This document shows, in pieces, positions 6,609-13,562 of a DNA stretch of 14,775 nucleotides. A program made the translations under genes and the position numbers. The stretch is from NCBI GenBank assembly GCA_900554555.1, contig USIC01000004.1:1-14775 (forward strand), read 5' to 3'. Under the pieces are notes generated by a model. It made no database searches. It was not told the origin of the DNA and saw only the letters and a program-made list of their open reading frames with translations. Within the stretch, counting starts at the first letter, position 1; each line of letters starts with the position of its first letter. Origin of the DNA: an uncultured Solobacterium sp. (GTDB lineage: Bacteria; Bacillota_I; Bacilli_A; Erysipelotrichales; Erysipelotrichaceae).

Positions 6609-7565
6609 ATGAAGAAAGCATTGAAACCAGTTGCGTTTCTATTGGTTTTGATATGTTTACTGATGGTTACTTCATATCTTGTAACACCAAAGGGATATGA
6701 AAATGTATATGACATTCAGTTGGTAAATCGAAAAATTAATGCAGTGAGCCAAGAAAAAGAGAATACACTGGATGTCCTATTTACAGGTGACAGTGAGGCC
6801 AGTAATACATTCTCTCCTTTCCAATATTGGAAAGAACAGGGTATCGCTTCCTATAATCTAGGTGGTAGTGCACAACGTTTAAATGACTGCTATACCGTTC
6901 TAGAAGACGTATTGAAACATCAGAAACCAAAAGTATTGGTGTTAGAAGCCAACACTTTATTCCGCAAGAATGCGGTTTATAACAACGATGATTCTGTGTT
7001 GATGTGGGCAGAACAGTTATTCCCTGTACTGCATCATCACAATATCTATAAGACAATCAACCTCAGTGTTAATTTACTTGGTGCAACCAAGGAGAATGCA
7101 TATGCGGATCAATGTAAAGGTTATTATGCACGTGTGAGAATTCGTCCATATAAAGGCTCTGATCAGTATATGAAGACAAACAAGCGTGATACAACACTTT
7201 ATCCAGATACGTTAGAGTACTTTGAAAAGATTGTACAGCTATGTAAAGAAAATAACGTTGAACTTATTGTGGTAAGTGTCCCATCTCCAAAGAACTGGAG
7301 TGACGCAAGACATGATACGATTCAGGAGCTATGCAATCAGTATGATGTTACGTATTATGATTTAAATAAGTTGGATAACGTACTCGCTCTTGATTGGACA
7401 ACAGATACTTTAGACCGTGGCGATCATTTGAATATGAATGGTTCAAAGAAGGTTAATGCTTATTTTGGTAAGATTTTAAAAGAGAAGTATCACATTCCTG
7501 ACCATCGTGGAGAGGCGGATTACGCTATCTGGGATAAGCAGGAAGCTGAATTAAATCTATATTAA
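6609..7565 (+). CDS. SGNH-hydrolase-like membrane-anchored protein (DltD-like position)
   Basis: A 318-residue protein starting at ATG 6609 behind AAGGAG. Residues about 5-26 form a hydrophobic N-terminal anchor, so the rest should lie outside the membrane. SGNH blocks are visible: Ser62 in FTGDSEAS, Gly84-Gly85 in NLGGSAQR, Asn115 in EANTLF, and Asp272-His273 in DRGDHLNMNGSK, where the usual DxxH spacing is altered. Such proteins act as esterases or acyl transferases. In Dlt operons DltD works with DltB on the outer face to move D-Ala onto lipoteichoic acid. It is shorter than typical DltD (about 400), so DltD-like is a positional and fold-level assignment. It is the last gene of the operon, with a terminator directly after it. 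Confidence 0.8.
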   Translation: MKKALKPVAFLLVLICLLMVTSYLVTPKGYENVYDIQLVNRKINAVSQEKENTLDVLFTGDSEASNTFSPFQYWKEQGIASYNLGGSAQRLNDCYTVLEDVLKHQKPKVLVLEANTLFRKNAVYNNDDSVLMWAEQLFPVLHHHNIYKTINLSVNLLGATKENAYADQCKGYYARVRIRPYKGSDQYMKTNKRDTTLYPDTLEYFEKIVQLCKENNVELIVVSVPSPKNWSDARHDTIQELCNQYDVTYYDLNKLDNVLALDWTTDTLDRGDHLNMNGSKKVNAYFGKILKEKYHIPDHRGEADYAIWDKQEAELNLY

Positions 7566-7567
7566 AG

Positions 7568-7599
7568 GTTCTCATTTCACAATAATGAGAGCTTTTTAT
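7568..7599 (+). terminator. Terminator of the MBOAT operon
   Basis: A stem TCTCATT (7570-7576) with AATGAGA (7584-7590), extended by G-C and wobble pairs, 7-nt loop, then TTTTT. It follows the SGNH stop codon by a few bases. Confidence 0.85.
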
Positions 7600-7602
7600 T
7601 AT

Positions 7603-7634
7603 GGGCAATAAAAATGCCACTGTGTAGTGGCATT
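7603..7634 (-). terminator. Terminator of the L,D-transpeptidase gene
   Basis: A perfect 8-bp stem AATGCCAC/GTGGCATT (7613-7620 and 7627-7634) with a 6-nt loop, followed on the minus strand by TTTTATTG. It starts 4 nt beyond the transpeptidase stop codon. Confidence 0.85.
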
Positions 7635-7638
7635 GATA

Positions 7639-9102
7639 CTATCCGTGATAAGAATATGCGTTTGAGTTGGCGTTAGCGGTACCGGTTAGATTTACCGGAT
7701 TACGGTAATACGCTACAACTGCAATATCATCTGGAACATTTGCATTCATATATGCGGCAGAGTCATTTGGTAAGTTGATACATCCATGTGATCCTGCATA
7801 TGTATAACGGTTACCACCGAAGAATGGTTGCCATGGAGCATCATGGAAGCCGATGTTATATGCGAATACGATGAAGTAATTGACAGGTGAATCATATTCT
7901 GAGCCATCGTAATCTGTACCTTTTAATCTTGTGTTTGTGACACGGTATTTGATGCGGAATACACCATCTGGGGATCCACTACCCATATTAATATTTCCTG
8001 ATACAATGTCGGATGTAAATACACGCTCGCCATGGAGTACGTAGTACATCACTTGGTTTGTATAATCTATTTCTACGTAAGTATCACCAATATCATTTTC
8101 TAAAGTACCTTGTGCTGTCTGTGACCACATTGGTTGTCTTTCAACCATCTTTCCAGATTCAAGATCGGACTTTAATTGTGTAAATTCTGAATCTTTATCT
8201 AGGATGTAGCCGTAGTCACCACCACCGATTTGAATATCATCCCCAGCTTGCGTTCTAAATGTACGAACTTTACCGTAGGTATTAAAGTTTGAAGCTAACT
8301 CTTCTACGTATGCCTGTAGCTTTGTGTCATCAACAGTTACATCATATGTATCAGAGATACTTAATACTTTTAGTACAGATGCCTTATCCATAACTTTTTT
8401 AGAAGAGCCGATGGTATAGGAAACTGTACTCTTTAAGTAACTATCAATCTTTTTTACTGCATTTGTAACCTGCTCAGAGTCGGATGTGATTTCTGGAGCA
8501 GTGAAGTTTGCGGTATTTAGTGTTAATTGATAATTTTGATTATTGATCGCATCATCAATTTCCTTCTGTACAGCTGCTGTATCAGCACCGTACTTCGCTT
8601 CGACAACTTTGTAGGTATCATCATTAATCGTAATTGTTGCGTTAACTGGATCTTTTGTGAGTGACAACAATTCTTCTAGTTGTTTATGGAGCTTTGTATC
8701 ACTATATTCTACTTGAATCTCTTTGTGTTCTGGTTTAATCAAAGAGAGTGGCCAAGTGAATACATTTTGTGATTTGATATCTTTTTCGACAGAATCCTTC
8801 GCATTACTTGCAAGATTCAAAGAGATATCTTTCCCTTTTACTTCGTAAACTTTATCACCAGGGGCAGTAATTTTAATTTTATACGTGTTTGTAGCATTAT
8901 TCAGTGCATCAACACTCGTATCTATATCCATGAAACTGACATCTGTATTACCGACTGTTGTGCGGTAGAAGAAGTGTTGTTGGAAATAGATAACACCGGC
9001 TATATAAACACCGATGGCGATAATACTCACAACTGCTAAGAGTATGAGTAATACCTTGCCGACGCCACCTTTCTTTTTCTCTTGTCTTGATCTGGCAGAC
9101 AT
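7639..9102 (-). CDS. Membrane-anchored L,D-transpeptidase (YkuD) with peptidoglycan-binding repeats
   Basis: A 487-residue protein. A short basic cytoplasmic tail (RSRQEKKK) precedes one transmembrane helix at about 16-39. The central region to about residue 330 has the length and character of PG_binding_4-type repeats seen in Firmicute L,D-transpeptidases. The YkuD catalytic domain at about 340-465 ends in His420 (GFHDAPW), Ser438, His439, Gly440 and the nucleophile Cys441 in SHGCINLPND. It should form 3-3 cross-links between stem peptides or attach groups to them, outside the membrane. The start is ATG 9102 behind GAGGTG. The gene is alone on its strand, with an extended -10 promoter and its own terminator. 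A low-complexity Asn/Ala tail follows the catalytic domain. Confidence 0.93.
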   Translation of the reverse strand: MSARSRQEKKKGGVGKVLLILLAVVSIIAIGVYIAGVIYFQQHFFYRTTVGNTDVSFMDIDTSVDALNNATNTYKIKITAPGDKVYEVKGKDISLNLASNAKDSVEKDIKSQNVFTWPLSLIKPEHKEIQVEYSDTKLHKQLEELLSLTKDPVNATITINDDTYKVVEAKYGADTAAVQKEIDDAINNQNYQLTLNTANFTAPEITSDSEQVTNAVKKIDSYLKSTVSYTIGSSKKVMDKASVLKVLSISDTYDVTVDDTKLQAYVEELASNFNTYGKVRTFRTQAGDDIQIGGGDYGYILDKDSEFTQLKSDLESGKMVERQPMWSQTAQGTLENDIGDTYVEIDYTNQVMYYVLHGERVFTSDIVSGNINMGSGSPDGVFRIKYRVTNTRLKGTDYDGSEYDSPVNYFIVFAYNIGFHDAPWQPFFGGNRYTYAGSHGCINLPNDSAAYMNANVPDDIAVVAYYRNPVNLTGTANANSNAYSYHG

Positions 9103-9145
9103 ATATTCACCTCGTCATCTCAATATTCTTTAAATATACAGGACA

Positions 9146-9154
9146 AGTATAGCA
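9146..9154 (-). promoter_or_regulatory. Extended -10 promoter of the L,D-transpeptidase gene
   Basis: On the minus strand TG-C-TATACT (9154 to 9146) forms an extended -10 box about 45 nt before the ATG. No good -35 hexamer is seen, as often with TGn promoters. Confidence 0.55.
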
Positions 9155-9185
9155 TAGATGGATAAAAATATCTCTTCTAATAACT

Positions 9186-9214
9186 ATGAAATAAGGGTAT
9201 AAAACTGATAAAAT
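9186..9214 (+). promoter_or_regulatory. Possible promoter of the 181-residue membrane protein gene
   Basis: ATGAAA (9186-9191), 17-bp spacer, TAAAAT (9209-9214), about 25 nt before the ATG at 9239. It matches the consensus moderately and is divergent from the transpeptidase promoter. Confidence 0.5.
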
Positions 9215-9238
9215 AGAGAGGATGATTATGGAGGAATA

Positions 9239-9784
9239 ATGAAGATTCTTGCGATAGTGATAGTAGCAATGGGCATATTGTGCTTAATTGGCACAATTAT
9301 GTTTGTGATATATTTAAAGAAAATTGGGAAAAGTCTTTTTGAAATGCAAGCTACGCTCGATTGTGATGAGTTTACAATCACTGAAAAAGGTAGTTATGCG
9401 ATTTGGTTTCGGGTATCAAGAGGTATATTTGCCTATCCAAGATTGAATGTTGTGGTAAATGAGGTGGAAACCGGTAGAGAAATCCCATTACATCGTACAA
9501 CGCTTAAAGTTGAAAGAAGTTCATTCTCCTATTATGCTCGGCAACAATTCTGGTTTGAAGCAGAACCAGGGAATTATCTAATGACGATTCAACGTGATAC
9601 AAATTTAGAGAATGTCCCTTTGCTTGATCGTCTATTCAAGGTGGATGAGCTACCACTAGATCGTTGTAGTGTATTTATCGCAAAGAGAATCAATCCGGTT
9701 ATGATTACAACTGGAATTGTGGTATTTATCATGAGTATCAATGCAATTCTACTCTCTATATTCATGCTTGCTGGACTGTTTTAA
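9239..9784 (+). CDS. Two-pass membrane protein of unknown function
   Basis: I do not recognise this 181-residue protein. It has a hydrophobic helix at each end (about 3-27 and 154-180) and a roughly 120-residue soluble middle rich in beta-prone and aromatic residues (for example YAIWFRVSRGIFAYP, SFSYYARQQFWFEAEPG). The middle has no cysteine except Cys42 and Cys138. The shape suggests a domain held between two membrane anchors, possibly extracytoplasmic. The SD GGAGG lies 4 nt before the ATG. It sits between the L,D-transpeptidase and the D-Asp bridge cassette, which suggests a cell-wall link, but no catalytic motif is seen. The protein is clearly coded: the start, SD and length are coherent, and a promoter precedes it. 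Confidence 0.8.
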   Translation: MKILAIVIVAMGILCLIGTIMFVIYLKKIGKSLFEMQATLDCDEFTITEKGSYAIWFRVSRGIFAYPRLNVVVNEVETGREIPLHRTTLKVERSSFSYYARQQFWFEAEPGNYLMTIQRDTNLENVPLLDRLFKVDELPLDRCSVFIAKRINPVMITTGIVVFIMSINAILLSIFMLAGLF

Positions 9785-9804
9785 GTATTGAAACAACTGT
9801 GTAG

Positions 9805-9810
9805 TATAAT
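9805..9810 (+). promoter_or_regulatory. Possible -10 box of the D-Asp bridge operon
   Basis: A perfect TATAAT lies 33 nt before the ATP-grasp start. The best -35 at normal spacing (about 9781-9787, TTAAGTA) is poor, and a good TTGAAA (9788-9793) is only 11 bp away, so promoter strength is doubtful. Readthrough from the upstream gene is possible because I see no terminator between them. Confidence 0.4.
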
Positions 9811-9843
9811 AGACAAAGTACATTGAAAGAAAAGAGGCTATTT

Positions 9844-11052
9844 ATGAAGGAAAAAATCTATCCATTATTATTTGGTGGAGATATAAACGTATATTCAGTC
9901 GCTAGAGCGTTCCATGAGGCATATGGTTTACGTTCTACATGTTTTGGTAAATATTTATCTGGACCTGCATATCGTAGTTCTTTCATTGATTATCATGCAT
10001 GTGAAAATAATGAAGATGCAGATGCGTATGTAAAGAATGTTGTGACGTTTGCGAACAGTCATCAAGATGGAAAAGTATTTGTGATTGGTTGTGGTGATGC
10101 GTATGTAAAGCTAGCTGCTGAAAATAAGCATCTATTTCCAAAGAACTGTATCGTAGCAGGAATTAACGCTGAACTTTTAAATACCCTCATCAACAAAGAA
10201 AAGTTTTATGAGATGTGTGATCAGTATGGCTTAGACCATCCAGCAACATTTATCTATCATAAAGAGATGGGTCATGATTTTACGCTGCCATTTACAGGAC
10301 CATTCATCTGTAAACCATCTAATTCTGTAACTTATTGGGAGCACCCATTTGAAGGCAATGACAAAGTTTTCCTCTTACAGACAATGGAAGAATTATACGA
10401 TGTATTAGATCGTGGTTATGCGGCTGGTTATCCATATACGATGATTATTCAGGATTGTATTCCTGGCGATGATTCCTACATGCGTGTATTAACAAACTAT
10501 TCTGATAAGAATGGCAAGGTAAAGATGATGTGCTTAGGTCATGTCTTACTTGAGGAACATACACCTCATGGATTAGGAAACCATGCGGTTATCATGACAG
10601 AGAAAAATGAAGAAATCTGTATGAAGTTAAAGAAGTTCTTAGAAGATATTCACTACGTTGGCTTCTCTAACTTCGATATGAAATATGATGAACGTGATGG
10701 CAAGTTAAAACTATTTGAAATTAACTGCCGCCAAGGTAGAAGTAATTACTATGTAACAGGTGCAGGTTTTAATATCGCACGCTACCTAGTGGAAGATTAC
10801 ATTGAAGACAAAGAACTTCCATTTGAAATTTGCGAGAATGAAAGCTTATGGCAAGTTGTACCATCCGATGTCGCAAGAGACTTTATCGTATCTTCTTACC
10901 ATGACAAGATGAGACAACTAGAAAAAGAAGGCAAGATGACAAACTCCCTTGTATATAAGGGAGAAAAGAATCTCTTCCATCGTTTATGGGTTTGGTATGA
11001 TTTAAAACGACAAAGAAAGAATTACGAGACATACGCAGTAAAGAAATCTTAG
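9844..11052 (+). CDS. ATP-grasp ligase, probable D-aspartate ligase for the peptidoglycan cross-bridge
   Basis: A 402-residue protein from ATG 9844 behind AAAGAGG; a TTG at 9823 would add seven residues without a better SD. It is an ATP-grasp enzyme: ATP-binding lysine in FICKPSNS (Lys157), metal-site residues in FEINCRQGRS (Glu292, Asn294), and NFDMKYDE (Asp278). Members of this type activate a carboxylate as acyl phosphate and join it to an amine. The following gene is an aspartate racemase and the next is murE, the arrangement known for D-aspartate ligase systems such as enterococcal Aslfm. There the ligase attaches D-Asp to the Lys side chain of the peptidoglycan precursor. The D-Asp assignment is therefore from family plus neighbours. 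Another D-amino acid or amine acceptor cannot be excluded. Confidence 0.8.
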   Translation: MKEKIYPLLFGGDINVYSVARAFHEAYGLRSTCFGKYLSGPAYRSSFIDYHACENNEDADAYVKNVVTFANSHQDGKVFVIGCGDAYVKLAAENKHLFPKNCIVAGINAELLNTLINKEKFYEMCDQYGLDHPATFIYHKEMGHDFTLPFTGPFICKPSNSVTYWEHPFEGNDKVFLLQTMEELYDVLDRGYAAGYPYTMIIQDCIPGDDSYMRVLTNYSDKNGKVKMMCLGHVLLEEHTPHGLGNHAVIMTEKNEEICMKLKKFLEDIHYVGFSNFDMKYDERDGKLKLFEINCRQGRSNYYVTGAGFNIARYLVEDYIEDKELPFEICENESLWQVVPSDVARDFIVSSYHDKMRQLEKEGKMTNSLVYKGEKNLFHRLWVWYDLKRQRKNYETYAVKKS

Positions 11053-11063
11053 AGGTGCCATGT

Positions 11064-11774
11064 ATGGAACAGACAAAAGATAAATTAGGTATCTTAGGTG
11101 GAATGGGACCACAGGCAACACAAATCTTATATCAATGGATTCTAGATCGTACCGATGCGGTTTGTGACCAAGATCATATTCCAACAATGATACTATCTGA
11201 TACAAAGATGCCAGATCGTACAACTGCAATCCTATCCGGAAATGAGAACGTTGTATATGAACGCATGTTGCATGATTGTCATTTATTAGAGAATTGTGGT
11301 AGTTGTTGTATTGCGATTCCATGTAATACATCACACTACTTCGCAGACCGTTTACAGAAGGAAATCTCGATTCCAATTATACATATGCCACGTGAGACGG
11401 TAAAACGTTTAGCAAAGACAAATCATAAGAAGGTTGCGATTCTTGCGACGGATGGTACGATTATGACTGGTGTTTATCGTCGTGAAATCGAAGCGGCAGG
11501 TATGCAAGCATGGCAGCCAGACGCTGAGATTCAAAAAAAGGTAATGTCTTTAATCTACGATGAAATTAAACGTGGAGAAAAGGGTAACCGTCATACCTTT
11601 GCGGCAATTGATAGAGCAGTTAGGGATGCCGGTTGTGACTGCGCAATCCTTGGTTGTACAGAATTATCTGTATACCGTGAATACCATGGACTACCTTCGT
11701 TCTATATCGATGCGATGGAGGTTTTAGCAGAAGAGTGTATTCGCTTCTTTGACCGTGAACCATTGCATGTATAG
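11064..11774 (+). CDS. racD: Aspartate racemase (Asp/Glu racemase family)
   Basis: A 236-residue, cofactor-independent racemase that interconverts L- and D-aspartate. The N terminus LGILGGMGPQAT is the family signature, and the two catalytic cysteines are Cys87 (AIPCNTSHY) and Cys198 (ILGCTELS). I chose ATG 11064, with AGAGGTG 6 nt upstream, over the GTG at 11055 that lies within that SD. The SD overlaps the stop codon of the ATP-grasp gene, so the two are tightly coupled. The gene supplies D-Asp, matching the ligase before it and MurE after it. Glutamate racemase (MurI) is a less likely alternative, since MurI differs at the N terminus and is rarely found in this arrangement. Confidence 0.88.
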   Translation: MEQTKDKLGILGGMGPQATQILYQWILDRTDAVCDQDHIPTMILSDTKMPDRTTAILSGNENVVYERMLHDCHLLENCGSCCIAIPCNTSHYFADRLQKEISIPIIHMPRETVKRLAKTNHKKVAILATDGTIMTGVYRREIEAAGMQAWQPDAEIQKKVMSLIYDEIKRGEKGNRHTFAAIDRAVRDAGCDCAILGCTELSVYREYHGLPSFYIDAMEVLAEECIRFFDREPLHV

Positions 11775-11784
11775 GAGGTTTTAG

Positions 11785-13305
11785 ATGAAAAAATATTTAT
11801 TAAAGGATTATATCTCTTTTTTACAAGAGAAGAATGTATTAGGAGATGTTTGTTTATCTGATACATGCATGAATACTGTTGTAGAACTTGTGTCTTGTGA
11901 CTCACAACAGGTTGTTGGTAATACATTATTCTTGTGCAAAGGCGTACACTTTAAAGCACAGTATTTACAAGATGCGGTAGATAAGGGTGCCTTTGCATAT
12001 CTAAGTGAAGTAGAATATCCAGAAGTGAATATTCCATGGATTCCACTAACGGATGTGCGTTATGCGATGGCAAACCTTGCGACGATGTACTACAACGATC
12101 CATGGAAGGAACTAAATGTGATTGGGCTTACTGGTACCAAAGGAAAGTCCACAACGACATATTATGTAAAGGCAATTCTAGATACATATCTTGGACGTAT
12201 TGGTAAAAATGAAAGTGCAGTGATTTCTTCGATTGGCACCTATGATGGTGTTGAACGTTTTGAATCACACTTAACAACACCAGAGCCACTCGACTTAGAA
12301 AGACATTTTAGAAATGCGGTTGAATCGAAGATTGATTTTGTGACAATGGAAGTATCTTCCCAAGCATTAAAGTATGACCGTGTTGTAGGTGTGAACTTCT
12401 CTGTTGCGGCGTTTCTAAATATTGGTTATGACCACATTTCTTCTGTAGAACACCCAACATGGGAAGATTACTTTGCGTCTAAACTACGTATCTTTGAACA
12501 GTGTACATATGGACTGGTGAATCTAGATTCAGATCACTGTGATGAGATTCTAGAAGCAGCCAAAGCTGCTAAGAAGGTGATTACATTCTCTGAAGCAAAC
12601 GATACTGCCGACTTTTATGGCTACGATGTGCATAAAGTTGGAAATGATATTGTCTTTAAAGTGCGTGGAAGCGACTTTGATGAAGAGTTTAAGTTATCAA
12701 TGCCAGGATTATTCAATGTATCCAATGCGCTTTGTGCGATTGCGATAGCACGTTTATATGACATCCCTGTCAGTGATATTCAAGAAGGTCTCTATCATGC
12801 GAAGGTTCCAGGACGTATGGAAATCTATGTATCGAATGATAAAAAGATTACTGCAATCGTAGACTATGCACATAACCAATTATCTTTTCAGAAATTATTT
12901 GAATCTGTACGAAATGAGTATCCTGGATATCGTGCAACGATTATCTTCGGCTGCCCTGGTAAGAAGGCACAAGATCGCCGTCATGACTTAGGTGAAATTG
13001 CAGGGAAGAACGCTGATTACATTTATTTAACAGAAGAGGATGCTGGGGAAGAAGATCCACTCGCAATTGCCCAGGAAATCGCAAGAGCTGTTGAAAAAGA
13101 AAAGGCACCATATGAAATCATTATTGACCGTGAAAAAGCCATCGCACGTGCAGTAGAGGATGCCGCAAATGCGAAGGAAAATACCGTCATTTTAATTACA
13201 GGTAAAGGTGCAGAAACACGTCAAAAACGTGGCACAGAGTACGTTCCGGTCATATCGGATGTTGAATGTGTAAATCTTGAATTAAAGAAATATAACGAGA
13301 AATAA
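11785..13305 (+). CDS. murE: UDP-MurNAc-L-Ala-D-Glu ligase MurE, probably L-lysine-adding
   Basis: A 506-residue cytoplasmic Mur ligase that adds the third residue to the peptidoglycan stem peptide. The start is ATG 11785 behind AGGAGG, 10 nt after the racemase stop. The ATP-binding P-loop is GLTGTKGKSTTT (Gly117-Thr123), and central-domain motifs include TTPEPLD and TMEVSSQALKYDRV. The C-terminal ligase domain has IVDYAHNQ and ITGKGAE. The meso-DAP-recognising DNPR motif is missing; the corresponding stretch reads EEDAGEEDP (about 417-425), so Lys (or Orn) is expected rather than DAP. This fits the upstream D-Asp ligase, which needs a free side-chain amine. It is the last gene of the operon, followed by a terminator. 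Confidence 0.93.
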   Translation: MKKYLLKDYISFLQEKNVLGDVCLSDTCMNTVVELVSCDSQQVVGNTLFLCKGVHFKAQYLQDAVDKGAFAYLSEVEYPEVNIPWIPLTDVRYAMANLATMYYNDPWKELNVIGLTGTKGKSTTTYYVKAILDTYLGRIGKNESAVISSIGTYDGVERFESHLTTPEPLDLERHFRNAVESKIDFVTMEVSSQALKYDRVVGVNFSVAAFLNIGYDHISSVEHPTWEDYFASKLRIFEQCTYGLVNLDSDHCDEILEAAKAAKKVITFSEANDTADFYGYDVHKVGNDIVFKVRGSDFDEEFKLSMPGLFNVSNALCAIAIARLYDIPVSDIQEGLYHAKVPGRMEIYVSNDKKITAIVDYAHNQLSFQKLFESVRNEYPGYRATIIFGCPGKKAQDRRHDLGEIAGKNADYIYLTEEDAGEEDPLAIAQEIARAVEKEKAPYEIIIDREKAIARAVEDAANAKENTVILITGKGAETRQKRGTEYVPVISDVECVNLELKKYNEK

Positions 13306-13309
13306 AATA

Positions 13310-13352
13310 AAAGCATCTTCCATGTGCAATGTATACAAGGGAGATGCTTTTT
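13310..13352 (+). terminator. Terminator of the D-Asp bridge/murE operon
   Basis: A 12-bp stem with one G-U pair (AAAGCATCTTCC 13310-13321 with GGGAGATGCTTT 13339-13350), 17-nt loop, then T tail, 4 nt after the murE stop. Confidence 0.9.
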
Positions 13353-13357
13353 ATGAA

Positions 13358-13381
13358 AATAAAAAGCCCTTTGATTAGGGC
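13358..13381 (-). terminator. Terminator downstream of tRNA-Thr
   Basis: On the minus strand a 5-bp GC-rich stem GCCCT/AGGGC (13366-13370 and 13377-13381) with a 6-nt loop is followed by TTTTTATTTT. It lies 12 nt beyond the tRNA 3' end and converges on the murE terminator. Confidence 0.75.
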
Positions 13382-13393
13382 ATATCAGCATCA

Positions 13394-13469
13394 TGGTGCC
13401 GACAACAGGAATTGAACCTGCGACCTACGCGTTACGAGTGCGTTGCTCTACCAACTGAGCTATGTCGGC
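13394..13469 (-). tRNA. tRNA-Thr (anticodon CGU)
   Basis: A 76-nt tRNA with encoded CCA. Acceptor arms are GCCGACA and TGTCGGC, the D arm is GCTC...GAGC, the T arm contains GGTTCAATTCC, and the discriminator base is A. The anticodon loop is CTCGTAA, so the anticodon is CGU, reading ACG threonine codons. The top anticodon-stem pair (31-39) appears as A-C, while the other four pairs are normal. The gene has its own promoter and terminator. Confidence 0.95.
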
Positions 13470-13478
13470 GATGTAATT

Positions 13479-13507
13479 ATTATACGTAATATCGATACTG
13501 AATTCAA
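13479..13507 (-). promoter_or_regulatory. SigmaA promoter of tRNA-Thr
   Basis: On the minus strand TTGAAT (13502-13507), 17-bp spacer, perfect TATAAT (13479-13484), 9 nt before the mature 5' end. No GC-rich discriminator of a stringent promoter is obvious. Confidence 0.85.
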
Positions 13508-13530
13508 ATCATATTAGCCAGAAATATGAT
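13508..13530. repeat. Inverted repeat between the tRNA-Thr and lipoprotein promoters
   Basis: ATCATATT (13508-13515) pairs perfectly with AATATGAT (13523-13530) across 7 nt. It abuts the tRNA -35 box and overlaps the presumed -35 region of the lipoprotein gene, so it could be an operator. No T run follows, so it is not a terminator. Confidence 0.45.
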
Positions 13531-13534
13531 ACAG

Positions 13535-13540
13535 TAGAAT
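13535..13540 (+). promoter_or_regulatory. Possible -10 box of the lipoprotein gene
   Basis: TAGAAT lies 22 nt before the ATG at 13563. The region at -35 (about 13512-13517) falls inside the inverted repeat and matches the consensus poorly. Confidence 0.4.
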
Positions 13541-13562
13541 ACAGAAAAACGTGAGGTACAGT

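Noticed and set aside
9788..9810. TTGAAA with TATAAT as a complete promoter before the ATP-grasp gene
   Set aside because: The spacer is only 11 bp, too short for sigmaA; only the -10 box was kept, at low confidence.
11002..11376. A 124-codon antisense frame over the ATP-grasp/racemase junction
   Set aside because: The plus-strand genes there have clear catalytic motifs and SDs; the antisense frame has neither.
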